Shown here piece after piece: positions 53,392-63,228 of a stretch of DNA of 64,000 nt; position 1 is the stretch's first letter, and every line of letters starts with the position of its first letter. Under the pieces are notes generated by a model, which saw only the letters and a list, made by a program, of their open reading frames with translations, was not told where the DNA came from and did no database searches. The DNA comes from Halogeometricum limi (GTDB lineage: Archaea; Halobacteriota; Halobacteria; Halobacteriales; Haloferacaceae): positions 62,001 through 126,000 of the forward strand of contig NZ_FOYS01000004.1 of assembly GCF_900115785.1 (NCBI RefSeq). The letters are read 5' to 3'. Position numbers and translations under genes: made by a program.

Positions 53392-54459
53392 TCACGCGAC
53401 GTCGACGCCTCGAACCTCGAATCGAGCGCCACCGTCTCGACTCTCGCGAACGCCGACGGTCCAGCCGTGGCTCTCGGCTATCTTCCGGACGATAGCGAGT
53501 CCGAACCCCGTCCCGTCGGCCGAGTTCGTGTAGCCGTCGTCGAACACCGAGTCTCGCTCCGCCGGCGGGATGCCCGGGCCGTCGTCGTCGACGAAGAAAC
53601 CCTCGCCGTCGTCGAGTCGTCCGACGCGGACGACGACAGCCTCGTCGGCGTGGTCCACGCAGTTCCGAAACAGGTTCTCGAACAGTTGTTGGAGGAACGC
53701 GGGGTCGGCGTCGACCCTCTGCTCGTCCGCCGTCTCGAACGAGAGTGTCGCTCGCTTCGTCTCGACCGTCTCCCACGCTCTTCGGGCGACGGACTGGACG
53801 GAGACGGACGTCGGGTCCACCGCGTCGGTTCCCACGCGAGCGAGGGTCAGCACGCCCTCGATTATCGTCTCCATCCGCTCTAACGACCGCTCGACGGCGT
53901 CGAGGTGGTCCGTTCCGGCGTCTCGCTCTCGTGCGAGTTCGAGGTTCCCTATCGCCACGTTGAGCGGGTTTCGCAGGTCGTGACTCAGCGCGTTCGCGAC
54001 GCCTTCGAGCCGTTCGTTCTGTCTGTCCAGCCGGTTGCGCTGGTCGCGGAGGAGACGCACCTGACGAACGCGCAGTCGCTCCCAGCGGACGAGTCCGACG
54101 AGGAGCAGTCCGACCCCGGCGATCATCGACCCGTCCTCTAACACGGTGAGCACGGCCGTCGGATGGGCGAGAAACTCGTCGAGGACGTCGGTCACGGCCC
54201 GTATCGTGAGAAGCGTGATTCCGAAGAGCACCGGGGTGGACGCGTATCCGACCCGTTCTCTGGGGTTGGCGGTCAGTTCTCTCGACGACGACACCGCGAA
54301 CAGGCCGGCGACGGCGACGACGAGGAACACCGATTCGACGACCGCTTGACTCGTCACGGTCGTGTTGTCGACGGGGAACGCGAGTAACTGGGCGACGGTC
54401 ACGACGACGACGAGAGCGAGGAGGAGAGACGGCTTCGCACCCGCCGCGTACCGTTCCAT
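53392..54459 (-). CDS. Sensor histidine kinase
   Basis: 355-aa membrane-bound kinase. About four to six N-terminal helices (1-130) are followed by a short coiled linker. The H-box is at NALSHDLRNPLNVAIGNLEL (His near residue 156), the N-box at QLFENLFRNCVDHAD, G1 at VDDDGPGIP and G2 at GTGFGLAIVRKIAESHGW. It lacks a receiver or PAS domain. The partner is not nearby. Haloarchaeal membrane kinases of this kind often sense membrane or light/redox state; the signal is unknown. Confidence 0.92.
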   Translation of the reverse strand: MERYAAGAKPSLLLALVVVVTVAQLLAFPVDNTTVTSQAVVESVFLVVAVAGLFAVSSSRELTANPRERVGYASTPVLFGITLLTIRAVTDVLDEFLAHPTAVLTVLEDGSMIAGVGLLLVGLVRWERLRVRQVRLLRDQRNRLDRQNERLEGVANALSHDLRNPLNVAIGNLELARERDAGTDHLDAVERSLERMETIIEGVLTLARVGTDAVDPTSVSVQSVARRAWETVETKRATLSFETADEQRVDADPAFLQQLFENLFRNCVDHADEAVVVRVGRLDDGEGFFVDDDGPGIPPAERDSVFDDGYTNSADGTGFGLAIVRKIAESHGWTVGVRESRDGGARFEVRGVDVA

Positions 54460-54573
54460 GTCCCTTCGAGGCGAACCCCGAGCATAGCTCTGATGATACG
54501 CACGCTGTCAGTTACTGCCGAGCGAGGACGCGCGGAGAACGGAACCGAATGGAACGACCGCGGAGAAACGGGG

Positions 54574-54996
54574 TTACGCGAAGAGCTTGAAGTAGAGCCA
54601 GCGCCAGCCGACGAGGGCGACGAGGCCCGTCACGACGATGACGACGGCGAACACGACGGCGAAACCGCCCTCGAACAGCGGAGACGCGCGGAGACCGAGG
54701 CCGAGAACCGACCCCGGAATCCAGCCGCGAATCGCCAGCGGAATCGCGGACTTCGCGGTTTCGGCCGCCCCGGCGGAGTACGCGCCGATGAGCGTCCCGA
54801 AGACGGCCCATCCGAGCAAGAACGGAACGAGCGTCAGTATCCACCCGACCGGTTCCGCCGAGAGGTAGTCCACGCCGTTGTGGTTGACGACACCGAAGGT
54901 CAACACGCCCGCCAACGCGAGGAAGTCACCCACTGCGAGGGGGGCCGCGCCGGCGTCGAGTCGTTCGTCGAGGAACGAACTGTTCGAGGTTCCCAT
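54574..54996 (-). CDS. DUF3054 membrane protein
   Basis: 140-aa membrane protein with about four helices: GDFLALAGVLTFGVVNHNGVDYL, PFLLGWAVFGTLIGAYS, PLAIRGWIPGSVLGLGLR and a C-terminal FAVVFAVVIVVTGLVALVGWR. These fit DUF3054. Role unknown. ATG 54996 (MGTSNSSFLDERLD) is favoured over 55020. Confidence 0.85.
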   Translation of the reverse strand: MGTSNSSFLDERLDAGAAPLAVGDFLALAGVLTFGVVNHNGVDYLSAEPVGWILTLVPFLLGWAVFGTLIGAYSAGAAETAKSAIPLAIRGWIPGSVLGLGLRASPLFEGGFAVVFAVVIVVTGLVALVGWRWLYFKLFA

Positions 54997-55119
54997 ACCC
55001 GTGGATTCGGAGCGTCCCACATGACTCTCTCGTTTTCTGGTCGGTCCACGCCTCGCTCGCTCGTCCGGGGAGAGCTGTCAGCGGGTAAGAACTATACTGC
55101 CGCTCCGAGAACTGACCGT

Positions 55120-55347
55120 ATGGACCTTCCACGGAACGTCGGTGGGAGGGACCGCATCCTCCGAGGCGTCCTCGGCGTCTGGTTGGTCGTCGTCGCCGTC
55201 GCCGCCTACTCCGAAGACCGCAGACTCTCCGCCGCCGTCGCCGGACTCTCGGGGGCGGGCCTCCTCCAGAACGCCGCGACGGGGTTCTGCGGTGGTAACT
55301 TCCTCTTCGGCATCGACACGACGGACGACGCCTGTGCGCTCGACTGA
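55120..55347 (+). CDS. YgaP-type (DUF2892) small membrane protein
   Basis: 75 aa, two hydrophobic helices. The family start NVGGRDRILRGVLGVWLVV and the C-terminal CGGNFLFGIDTTD pattern, with a cysteine before the second loop, match DUF2892. Function unknown; relatives occur near sulfur-transfer genes. ATG 55120 is used, preceded by an AT-rich actatac about 28 nt upstream. Confidence 0.82.
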   Translation: MDLPRNVGGRDRILRGVLGVWLVVVAVAAYSEDRRLSAAVAGLSGAGLLQNAATGFCGGNFLFGIDTTDDACALD

Positions 55348-55365
55348 GCGGACCACACCGGGCTC

Positions 55366-55959
55366 TCAGTCGTCTTCGACGCGCCCGACGACGACGTACT
55401 CGAAGCCGCCCGAGACGATTCTGGCGTTCAACCCCGCCCGTTCGAGCACGTCGCAGAGTTCGTCGGGCGTCCAGAACTGCGAGTCGAACCCGATGGCGCG
55501 TTCGGCGAGGACGAGTCCTCGCCCGCGGAGCGTCCGCGGACCGAACTCCTGAATCACGACGACGCCGCCGGGGACGACGACGCGGGCCGCCTCGCGAACC
55601 GCCCGTTCGGGGTCCGGGAGGTGGTGAAGCGCGTCGACGACGACGACGGCGTCCACGCTGTCGTCTCGCATCGGGAGCGTCCCGGCGTCGGCGTGGACGG
55701 CTTCCCGGCCGTCGTCGCGCGCGCGTTCGAGCATCCCGCGCGAGAAGTCCACGACGGTCGGTTCGGGGCCGTCGCGGGCGAGTGCGCGCGTCGCGCGTCC
55801 GGTTCCGCCCGCCACGTCCAGCACCCGTTCGACCGGGCGGCGAGCGAACGCGAGTCCCGCCCGAAGCGAGTCGGCGTCGGCGGCGGGCATCGCGGCGTCG
55901 TAGAGACGGGCGATTCGGTCGAAGAACTGCACGTCGCCGGGGCCGTGGAGTCGGGACAT
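55366..55959 (-). CDS. Class I SAM-dependent methyltransferase
   Basis: 197-aa UbiE-like methyltransferase. Motif I is LDVAGGTGRATRALA (about 47-61), with acidic beta2 end VVDFSRGML, post-I DAGTLPMRDDSVD and VVVVDALHHLPDPERAVRE as motif II region. The substrate (lipid quinone, small molecule or protein) is not clear. ATG 55959 is preferred to 56001 because family similarity begins at QFFDRIARLYD. Confidence 0.88.
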   Translation of the reverse strand: MSRLHGPGDVQFFDRIARLYDAAMPAADADSLRAGLAFARRPVERVLDVAGGTGRATRALARDGPEPTVVDFSRGMLERARDDGREAVHADAGTLPMRDDSVDAVVVVDALHHLPDPERAVREAARVVVPGGVVVIQEFGPRTLRGRGLVLAERAIGFDSQFWTPDELCDVLERAGLNARIVSGGFEYVVVGRVEDD

Positions 55960-56025
55960 ACGCGCCGTACGGTAGCGAGCGTGAAGAACCGACGCACTCA
56001 TTCGTCCGACTCTCCACCGACGAGT

Positions 56026-56697
56026 ATGGAGTTCGTCGTCCTCGGGTGGCCGGACGACGGGCCGACGCTTCGGTTGGACTACCGTCGGTTCGCCTACGCC
56101 GGGAAGTTCGTCATGTCGAACACGGGGAAAGCCGTGGCGCTCGACCGGTGGGACACGATGCCGACACAGTCGCGGGAGTACGACTCGAACGTCGTCGCCG
56201 CCGTCGCGTTCAACGAGGACCGCACCGACGAGACGACGCTGTGGCTTCGCTACGTCTCCGTCCGCGCCGACAGACGAGGCGAGTCTCTCGGCCCGCGACT
56301 CTGCGCGTTCGTCGTCGACGCGGCGCGGAGCGAACGCTACGAGACGCTCAGGATAGCCGTCAACAACCCGTTCGCCTACGCCGCCCTCTACAAAGTCGGC
56401 TTCGCGTGGACGGGCGAGACGACGGGCCTCGCGGAACTCGTCCTCGAACGTCCCGCCGACGCGCCCGCACCGCGGACGCGAGAGCGGTATCAGTCCGGCC
56501 TCGAACGCTACCGGGACCGCGAGTTGAGCGACGAAGAACGGACGTTCGTGGACGCCAACGAGGGCTCCGGGCCGCCGGAACTGCTCTCGGTCCTGTACGC
56601 CGTCGACGCCGACGCCGGAAGCGACGACGACGCCGGAGGCGGAGTGGACGGCGACGCCGAGGACGGGGCCGACGCCGGGACGGACACGGGACGTTGA
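56026..56697 (+). CDS. GNAT-family acetyltransferase (haloarchaeal)
   Basis: 223 aa. The acetyl-CoA loop is at YVSVRADRRGESLGPRLCAFVVD (R-x-x-G-x-x-L/G type, about 77-99), followed by NNPFAYAALYKVGFAWTG, the beta5-alpha4 ending of the GNAT fold. An acidic Gly/Asp-rich tail of about 30 residues ends the protein. Substrate unknown. ATG 56026 is used. It precedes fen by 27 bp and may be co-transcribed with it. Confidence 0.82.
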   Translation: MEFVVLGWPDDGPTLRLDYRRFAYAGKFVMSNTGKAVALDRWDTMPTQSREYDSNVVAAVAFNEDRTDETTLWLRYVSVRADRRGESLGPRLCAFVVDAARSERYETLRIAVNNPFAYAALYKVGFAWTGETTGLAELVLERPADAPAPRTRERYQSGLERYRDRELSDEERTFVDANEGSGPPELLSVLYAVDADAGSDDDAGGGVDGDAEDGADAGTDTGR

Positions 56698-56724
56698 TAC
56701 CCCCGGCGGCCCTACCCGAGGCCG

Positions 56725-57705
56725 ATGGGTAACGCAGACTTACGGACGCTCGCCGCACTCTCCGACGTGTCGTTCGACGACGTCGCCGGGAGCGTCGTCG
56801 CCGTGGACGCGCACAACTGGCTGTACCGCTACCTCACGACGACGGTCAAGTTCACCAACAGCGACGTCTACACGACGAGCGAGGGCGACGAAGTGGCGAA
56901 CCTCGTCGGCATCGTCCAGGGCCTCCCGAAGTTCTTCGAACACGACCTGGTCCCGGTGTTCGTCTTCGACGGCGGCGTCACGGAGTTGAAAGACGCCGAG
57001 GTGTCCGAACGCCGGGCGCAACGCGAGAAGGCCGAGGAGTTGAAACAGGCGGCCGAGGAACGCGGCGACGACCTGGCGGCGTCCCGACTGGAGGCGCGAA
57101 CGCAGCGACTCACGGACGTGATTCACGAGACGAGTCGCGGCCTCCTCGAACGACTCGACGTGCCCGTCGTCGAAGCCCCCGCCGAGGGCGAGGCGCAGGC
57201 GTCCCACATCGCAAAGCGCGGCGACGCCGATTACGTCGGCAGCGAGGACTACGACACCCTGCTCTTCGGCGCGCCGTACACGCTCCGACAACTCACCTCG
57301 AAGGGCGACCCCGAACTGATGGACCTGGAAGCGACGCTCGCGGACCTCGACGTGACGCAGGAACAACTCGTCGACATCGCAATCCTCTGCGGAACCGACT
57401 TCAACGAGGGCATCTCCGGCGTCGGCCCGAAGACGGCGCTGAAGGAGGTGAAAGAACACGGCGACCTGTGGGCGGTGCTCGAAGCCAGAGACGCCTACAT
57501 CGAGAACGCCGACCGGGTGAGAGAACTGTTCTTCGACCCCCCCGTCACCGACGACTACGAGTTCGACACCGACATCTCGCCGGATATCGAGGCGGCCCGC
57601 GCCTACGTCACCGACGAGTGGGAAGTTCCCGAAGCGAAGGTCGAACGCGCCTTCGACCGCATCGAGGAGTCGCTCGTCCAGACCGGGCTGGACCAGTGGA
57701 CGTGA
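56725..57705 (+). CDS. fen: Flap endonuclease FEN-1
   Basis: 326-aa structure-specific nuclease that removes 5' flaps in Okazaki-fragment maturation and repair. N-region [14 protein letters not shown] (about 26-39) with metal Asp and VFVFDGG (Asp). I-region [16 protein letters not shown] (about 150-165), then [12 protein letters not shown] and [19 protein letters not shown] with the remaining acidic ligands and H2TH. The C-terminal PCNA-binding PIP box is QTGLDQWT. All key residues present. Confidence 0.96.
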   Translation: MGNADLRTLAALSDVSFDDVAGSVVAVDAHNWLYRYLTTTVKFTNSDVYTTSEGDEVANLVGIVQGLPKFFEHDLVPVFVFDGGVTELKDAEVSERRAQREKAEELKQAAEERGDDLAASRLEARTQRLTDVIHETSRGLLERLDVPVVEAPAEGEAQASHIAKRGDADYVGSEDYDTLLFGAPYTLRQLTSKGDPELMDLEATLADLDVTQEQLVDIAILCGTDFNEGISGVGPKTALKEVKEHGDLWAVLEARDAYIENADRVRELFFDPPVTDDYEFDTDISPDIEAARAYVTDEWEVPEAKVERAFDRIEESLVQTGLDQWT

Positions 57706-57760
57706 ACCGAAAGTACGGACGAACGACACGTTTGTAACGCCCGAGCGAAAACCTCGGTGC

Positions 57761-59104
57761 ATGGTCCCGCAGCCCTCTCTCACGCGCCGGACCCTCCTCG
57801 GCGGCGTCGGTGCCGCACTCGGCGCGAGTCTCGTCGGTACCGGACTGTTCGCTCCGACGTGGCTCCCCGACGCCGTGACGGACGAACTGCTCAGATACTA
57901 TCCCGAACCGGCGGACAACTACCTCTGGCGGCCGCCGGTGTCGGAGTCGCACGCGGACGCCGCCGTCGAACGCCTCGCGGAGACGGTCGAAGCGGCGAAC
58001 CGGCTGGCCGAACGAGTCGACGAGGAGTCGCTGTCGGACGACCAGTCGTACTACTTCCGCATCGGCCGCGACCCCTCGGGCGGTTGGCTCGGGTCGGCGC
58101 GAGACGCCTCGGACCCGCGGGAACGACTGTTCAACGCGACGTACGGGATGCAGTTCGCGGGCGAAGCGCTCGGCTACCTGAAGCTTCACTTCGACGAACT
58201 CGACGCCGAGGACGTCGTCGAACGAGGGGACAGACTCCGAACCGCCGCGGCCGACGTGCACGACTCCGTGCGCGACTACCGCGTCTCGGACCCGAGACGT
58301 GACCTCGCGTATCTCTACTCCGTCGAGAAGTATCTCGGACTCGTCAGACTCGACTCGCACCGAGGCGGCGTCTTCCTCGGCGGCACCGCAGACGCGGAGG
58401 AGTACGACGAACGGGACGTGGCGGGGACGGTGGGGTCGCACCTGCAGGCCGAACAGCGACTCGCGGACGCTCGCCACTACCGCGACCAGTACCGCGAGAA
58501 TCTCGGGGACGACGCCCGGCCGTACGCCGACCAGTTGGACGGTGCCCTCTCGCGACTCACCGCGATGGCGAACGACTACCCGCGACGGCACGACTTGCAG
58601 GAGAGACTGCGCGAGGAGGACGTCGACCAGTCCACACCGCTCGGCGCGGCGCGGTGGGAACTGTTCACGCTCGGCTACGACGACGACTTCCGGTTCGGCT
58701 TCGACGATGACGGCTACCGACCGAACCACCGCGTCCAACACGTCGTCGAGACGGCGTGGGCCGTCCTCGCTCGTCGGGCACACGAGTTCGCCCTCGACGA
58801 ACTCGACGTCTCGCCCGGCGACACGGGCTACGACTCCGGCCGGACCCTGAAGGCGAAACGGCGCGCGATGCGGACGTTCCGGTCCGTACGCGAGGCGTAC
58901 GACTCGCCGTTCGCGGGCGTCCTCGCACAGGAGGCGGCCAGTCGCATCCGCGCGGGCGACATCGGCCTCGGGAGTCGCTGGGACGCCGCCGCCGACGACA
59001 GACCGGCGTGGCAGGACCGCGTCGAGTCGACGACGTACTACCTGATGGGGAACGGGACGATGCGCGAACTCGGCGACGTTCTCGGCGTGATTCTGGCGCG
59101 GTAG
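57761..59104 (+). CDS. Tat-signal haloarchaeal hypothetical protein
   Basis: 447 aa. A twin-arginine signal, LTRRTLLGGVGAALGASLVG (residues 7-26), predicts export in folded form, the usual haloarchaeal route. The mature part is acidic and mostly helical, with no known catalytic motif recognised. It is probably a secreted or membrane-anchored protein of unknown function. It lies convergent to the aminotransferase. Confidence 0.82.
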   Translation: MVPQPSLTRRTLLGGVGAALGASLVGTGLFAPTWLPDAVTDELLRYYPEPADNYLWRPPVSESHADAAVERLAETVEAANRLAERVDEESLSDDQSYYFRIGRDPSGGWLGSARDASDPRERLFNATYGMQFAGEALGYLKLHFDELDAEDVVERGDRLRTAAADVHDSVRDYRVSDPRRDLAYLYSVEKYLGLVRLDSHRGGVFLGGTADAEEYDERDVAGTVGSHLQAEQRLADARHYRDQYRENLGDDARPYADQLDGALSRLTAMANDYPRRHDLQERLREEDVDQSTPLGAARWELFTLGYDDDFRFGFDDDGYRPNHRVQHVVETAWAVLARRAHEFALDELDVSPGDTGYDSGRTLKAKRRAMRTFRSVREAYDSPFAGVLAQEAASRIRAGDIGLGSRWDAAADDRPAWQDRVESTTYYLMGNGTMRELGDVLGVILAR

Positions 59105-59123
59105 CGCAGACGGCGACTCCCCG

Positions 59124-60473
59124 TCACTCGCACTCTTCGACCGCTTCGCAGAACAGCGAGGCACCCAACTCGATTTCTCGCTCGGTCACGTCGAGGGGCG
59201 GCAGGATGCGAATCACGTCGTAGCCGCAGGCGAGCGTGAGAAGCCCCTTCTGGAGGCAGGCCTCCTGCACGTCGTTTCGCCGTTCTTTCGAGTCGAACTC
59301 GACGCCGAGCATGAGGCCCTTCCCGCGGACGTCGGTGACCGAGGACAGGCCGGCGTCGCGGACGAGTTCTTGGAACTGTCGTCCGCGTTCGACGGCGTTC
59401 TCCATGAGGTCGTAGTCGCGGATGGCGTCGAGCGTCAGTGCGCCCTGAAGCGAGGAGATGATGTCTCCCGCGCCCCACGTCGAGGAGATGCGCGATTTCT
59501 CCTCGGGGAACACGTCTTTCCGGGAGATGGTCGCACCGACGCGAAGACCCTTCGCGGAGGTGATGACGTCGGGTTCGATGGCGTAGTGGTCCGAGCCCCA
59601 CATCTTCCCGGTTCGGCCGACGCCGGACTGAATCTCGTCGGCGACGAGCGTGATGTCGTGTTCCGTCACCAGCGAGTCCAGTTCCTCCATGAACGCGTCC
59701 GAGGGGAAGCGGTAGCCGCCCTCGCCCTGTATCGGTTCTAAGATGACGTAGGCCACGTCGTCGGGATGGACGTGTCCCTCGTCGGGGTCGAGTTTCTTCC
59801 GCAGGCGGGAGACGGGCGACTCGTCGGGGAAGAAGCCGCAGTCGCACGTGGCGGGCGAGCACCCGGTGTCCTCGCAGAACGGCACGTCGATGATACCCGA
59901 AATCTCGGGGAACCGCCGCCGGTAGACGGACTTCGAACGGTTCAACGAGAGTGCGCCGAGCGTTCGTCCGTGGAACGCGCCCTCGAAGGTGACGCCGTAC
60001 TTCGCGCCGCCGGAGGCGTCGTAGGCTATCTTGATGCCGTTCTCGACGGCCTCCGCACCGGAGTTCGAGAGGAACACCGTGTCCATGCCGTACTGCGAGG
60101 TGGCTTCGACCAGCCGGTCCATGAGTCCGGCGGGGCCAGGGAACTCCTCTTCGCCCGGCGAACTGCCGTCGGAGACGTAGAAGTCCTGTCCCGCTATCTT
60201 CAGCGGGTCGACGAGGTCGAACTCGCGGAGGCGGCCCATTATCTTCGGGTTGTTGTAGCCGAGTGGAGCGGCCGCGACGTGACTCGTGAAGTCGAGGAGG
60301 ACGTTTCCGTCCACGTCCGTGCAGAACGGCCCTTCGGCGTCGGCGGTAACGTCCCACACGAAGTCGTAGACGTACGTGCTCGGGGCGGCGTTCGAGCGGT
60401 GGTAATCGACCCACGCGCGTGCGTTTTCACCCGGGAGGGAGTCGACCTGCGGGGTCGCGGTGTCTCGGTCCAT
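59124..60473 (-). CDS. Class III PLP-dependent aminotransferase
   Basis: 449-aa fold-type I aminotransferase (acetylornithine/GABA/4-aminobutyrate or lysine type). SNSGAEAVENGIK (about 118-130) binds the phosphate, VILEPIQGEGGY carries the ring-contact region, and VADEIQSGVGRTG the PLP Asp. The Schiff-base lysine is in TSAKGLRVGA. It has a cysteine-rich insertion, FCEDTGCSPATCDCGFF (about 200-216), not usual in the family. The amino donor cannot be told. ATG 60473 is preferred over 60494. Confidence 0.9.
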   Translation of the reverse strand: MDRDTATPQVDSLPGENARAWVDYHRSNAAPSTYVYDFVWDVTADAEGPFCTDVDGNVLLDFTSHVAAAPLGYNNPKIMGRLREFDLVDPLKIAGQDFYVSDGSSPGEEEFPGPAGLMDRLVEATSQYGMDTVFLSNSGAEAVENGIKIAYDASGGAKYGVTFEGAFHGRTLGALSLNRSKSVYRRRFPEISGIIDVPFCEDTGCSPATCDCGFFPDESPVSRLRKKLDPDEGHVHPDDVAYVILEPIQGEGGYRFPSDAFMEELDSLVTEHDITLVADEIQSGVGRTGKMWGSDHYAIEPDVITSAKGLRVGATISRKDVFPEEKSRISSTWGAGDIISSLQGALTLDAIRDYDLMENAVERGRQFQELVRDAGLSSVTDVRGKGLMLGVEFDSKERRNDVQEACLQKGLLTLACGYDVIRILPPLDVTEREIELGASLFCEAVEECE

Positions 60474-60527
60474 GCACGTCCGTCTGCGTCCCACGTGTTA
60501 AGAAGTTCGTTCGTTCGTGATAGACTC

Positions 60528-61832
60528 TCAGAGCAGGCCGAGGAAGACGAAAAGCGCCGTGAGCGCACCGGTGACGACGAGGAGCACGACGGACCAGATG
60601 GCGACGACGCGCGCGAAGCGACGCGGTCCGCCCAGAGAGAACAGCACCTTCACGAGGACGCTGGACGCCGTCGCGAGGAGGACTGCGACGGTCGCCGTCG
60701 AGGAGTCGATGGTTCCGCTCCGGTAGAGCAACACCGCCGTCGTCGTCGCGCCCGCCGAGGAGACGAACCCCGAGACGAACGAACTGGCGTAGAGGCCGGC
60801 CCGACCCAACTCGCTCTGCGCCAAGGAGCCGACGACGAGGATGGTGAGGAAGACGAGACCGAACGCCAGCGCGTTCCGGAGCGAGAACGGACTCTCCAGG
60901 GGAATATCCACCCGTTCGCTCCAGTCGGCGGCGTACCACGCGGCGACGAGGCTCCCGACGACGAGACTGCCCAACGGGAGGGCGACGCCGTACAGCACGC
61001 CGCCCGAGAGCGTGAAGCCGACGGCGATGACGAGGTTCCGAACGGCCATCGCTGCGTCGGCGAGGAGGACGGCGGCGACGCCGTACCGGTAGGCGTCGGG
61101 ACGTTGCCGCACGTGGTCGAGCATCGTCCCGACGACGGCCGAGGAGGAGGCGAGACCGCCGAAGAATCCCGTCACCGCGATTCCGCGGCCGCCGTACTGC
61201 TGGACGACGGCGTAGTTGACGATGCCGATAGCCGCGACGGTGACGACCATGAGCCACGCCACGCGCGGTTCGACTTCGACGCCGAACACGGGGTACGGTT
61301 CCGCCGGGAGAAGCGGGTAGGCGACGAACGCGAGGATGGCGAACTCCGTCGTCGAGCGCAGTTCCTCCCGTTCCAGACTCCCCGCGAGGCCGTGCAGTTC
61401 GCGCTTCAACACGAGGAGCAACGAGGAGACGACGGCGACGGAGACGCCCTCCAGGACGCGGCCGAGGGCGACGAGCGTCCCCACCCCGTACGCCGCCATC
61501 AGCGACATCGACGTGGTGAGAGAGAGGCTGTCGGCGTCGCCGGTGGTGAGGCCGCGGGCGGCGAGCAGGACGCCCTGGACGACGACGAGGACGGCACCGA
61601 CGGTGAGGAGGGCGACGCCGAGTATCGACTCGACGGCGATGAGCGTGAACACGCCGCCGACGAGACTCGCGAGACTGAACGTCCGGATACCGGCGGACTT
61701 CTCGGACCACTCGCGCTCTAAGCCGAGGAACATCCCCAACAGCGCCGCGAGGACGAGTCTGACGACGTCGTTCGAGAGGGACGCGGACACCACGTCCCCG
61801 CCCTGTAGGACGAACGGAGCGAGAGAGGACAT
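60528..61832 (-). CDS. MgtC/SapB-DUF4010 membrane protein
   Basis: 434-aa membrane protein with about 12 helices. The N-terminal MgtC-like part has LVLAALLGMFLGLEREWSEKSAGIRTFSL (about 26-54), including the conserved LGxEREW and AGIRTF. The C-terminal DUF4010 part has SSAGATTTAVLLYRSG. Role unknown, possibly ion or metabolite transport. Complete by length. Confidence 0.9.
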   Translation of the reverse strand: MSSLAPFVLQGGDVVSASLSNDVVRLVLAALLGMFLGLEREWSEKSAGIRTFSLASLVGGVFTLIAVESILGVALLTVGAVLVVVQGVLLAARGLTTGDADSLSLTTSMSLMAAYGVGTLVALGRVLEGVSVAVVSSLLLVLKRELHGLAGSLEREELRSTTEFAILAFVAYPLLPAEPYPVFGVEVEPRVAWLMVVTVAAIGIVNYAVVQQYGGRGIAVTGFFGGLASSSAVVGTMLDHVRQRPDAYRYGVAAVLLADAAMAVRNLVIAVGFTLSGGVLYGVALPLGSLVVGSLVAAWYAADWSERVDIPLESPFSLRNALAFGLVFLTILVVGSLAQSELGRAGLYASSFVSGFVSSAGATTTAVLLYRSGTIDSSTATVAVLLATASSVLVKVLFSLGGPRRFARVVAIWSVVLLVVTGALTALFVFLGLL

Positions 61833-61934
61833 CCAGTAGCCTACGCGCGGCGGCGGGTTTAATTCGTTGCGGCAGTCGACGAAACCCGTTAGATTCGCGA
61901 CAGACTTTTGCCGACGGACGGTCCGTTCTCTGGT

Positions 61935-63185
61935 ATGTCCCTCCTCGACATGGACCGTTCACGCGTGGCTTGGTGGTCTCTCGGTGCGGTTCTCGCGGCG
62001 GCACTCGTCTTCGTCTTCTACTCGTTCGTCGGCACGTTCGTCTTCGGCATCTTCCTCTACTACGCGACGCGGCCCATCTACCGCCGCCTCAAGCGACGCG
62101 TCCGACCGCCGAGTCTCGCCGCCGCCATCGCCCTGTTCGCTCTCGCCCTGCCCGCACTGGGCCTCGTCGGCTACGCGTTCGCCATCGTCGTCAACGAACT
62201 GGTGAAACTGACGAACTCGGGCGTGTTCGACCTCTCTCAGTACCCCATCACGACCGACCAACTCGCTCGGTTCACCGACCCGAACACGCTGTTGGCGTTC
62301 GACTTCTCGGACGTGTCCGAAGCGCAGGTGTCGCAACTGCTGTCGTCGCTCGGGTCGGCCGCCGACACGCTGGCGTTCTTCGGCATCGGACTGATCCACC
62401 TGTTCGTCATGACCGCACTCGCGTTCTACCTGCTGCGCGACGACAAACGGTTCGCCCGGTGGTTCAGAACGCAGTTCTCCGACGACAGAGGCGTCATGGA
62501 GGCGTACGTGACCGCCGTCGACCGCGACTTCAAGAACATCTTCTTCGGGAACATTCTCAACGCCGCCCTCACGGGGACTATCGGCGTCATCGCCTACACG
62601 CTCTTGAACGTCGTCGCGCCGCCGGAGATAGCGATTCCCGGGGCGGCACTCGTCGGATTACTCGCGGGTGTCGCCAGCCTCATCCCCGTCGTCGGGATGA
62701 AACTCGTCTACGTTCCCGTCGCACTCTATCTCGCCGGTCTCTCGTACTTCTCGAACCCGACGGGATTCTGGTTCGTCATCCTCTTCGTCGCCGTCTCCTT
62801 CGTCGTCGTCGACACCATCCCGGACCTCGTTCTCCGACCGTACGTCTCGGGGCGCGGTCTCCACGTCGGCGCGGTGATGATCGCGTACACGTTCGGTCCA
62901 CTGCTGTTCGGGTGGTACGGTATCTTCTTCGCGCCGATGATACTCGTCCTCGTCGTCAACTTCGCGAAGTACGTGCTCCCGGAACTGGTCCGCGGAACGC
63001 CGATTCAACCGTACGCCGTCGACCCCGCGGCCGCCGAAATCGAGGTGGGCGGCACCGAGTCGACGGACGAAGCGGTGCCGGCCGACGAAGCGGTCGAAGA
63101 GGCACCGACGGACGACGTGGTGAAAGAGACGCCGACGGGCGGCGACGCTCCCGACCGAAGCGACGAGAGTTCATCGCCGTCCTGA
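61935..63185 (+). CDS. AI-2E family transporter (PerM/TqsA-like permease)
   Basis: 416-aa membrane permease of the AI-2E family with 7-8 helices and a large loop. Hallmarks: LYYATRPIYRRLKRR near the start, AFYLLRDDKRFARWF mid-protein, and GLLAGVASLIPVVGMKLVYVPVA in the C-terminal half. The last 50 residues are acidic low complexity. Substrate unknown; some relatives are Na+/H+ antiporters. ATG 61935 is used. Confidence 0.88.
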   Translation: MSLLDMDRSRVAWWSLGAVLAAALVFVFYSFVGTFVFGIFLYYATRPIYRRLKRRVRPPSLAAAIALFALALPALGLVGYAFAIVVNELVKLTNSGVFDLSQYPITTDQLARFTDPNTLLAFDFSDVSEAQVSQLLSSLGSAADTLAFFGIGLIHLFVMTALAFYLLRDDKRFARWFRTQFSDDRGVMEAYVTAVDRDFKNIFFGNILNAALTGTIGVIAYTLLNVVAPPEIAIPGAALVGLLAGVASLIPVVGMKLVYVPVALYLAGLSYFSNPTGFWFVILFVAVSFVVVDTIPDLVLRPYVSGRGLHVGAVMIAYTFGPLLFGWYGIFFAPMILVLVVNFAKYVLPELVRGTPIQPYAVDPAAAEIEVGGTESTDEAVPADEAVEEAPTDDVVKETPTGGDAPDRSDESSSPS

Positions 63186-63228
63186 TAGGACCGACAGAGA
63201 TGTCGACTGAGGTAGAAGAACGGCTCGA

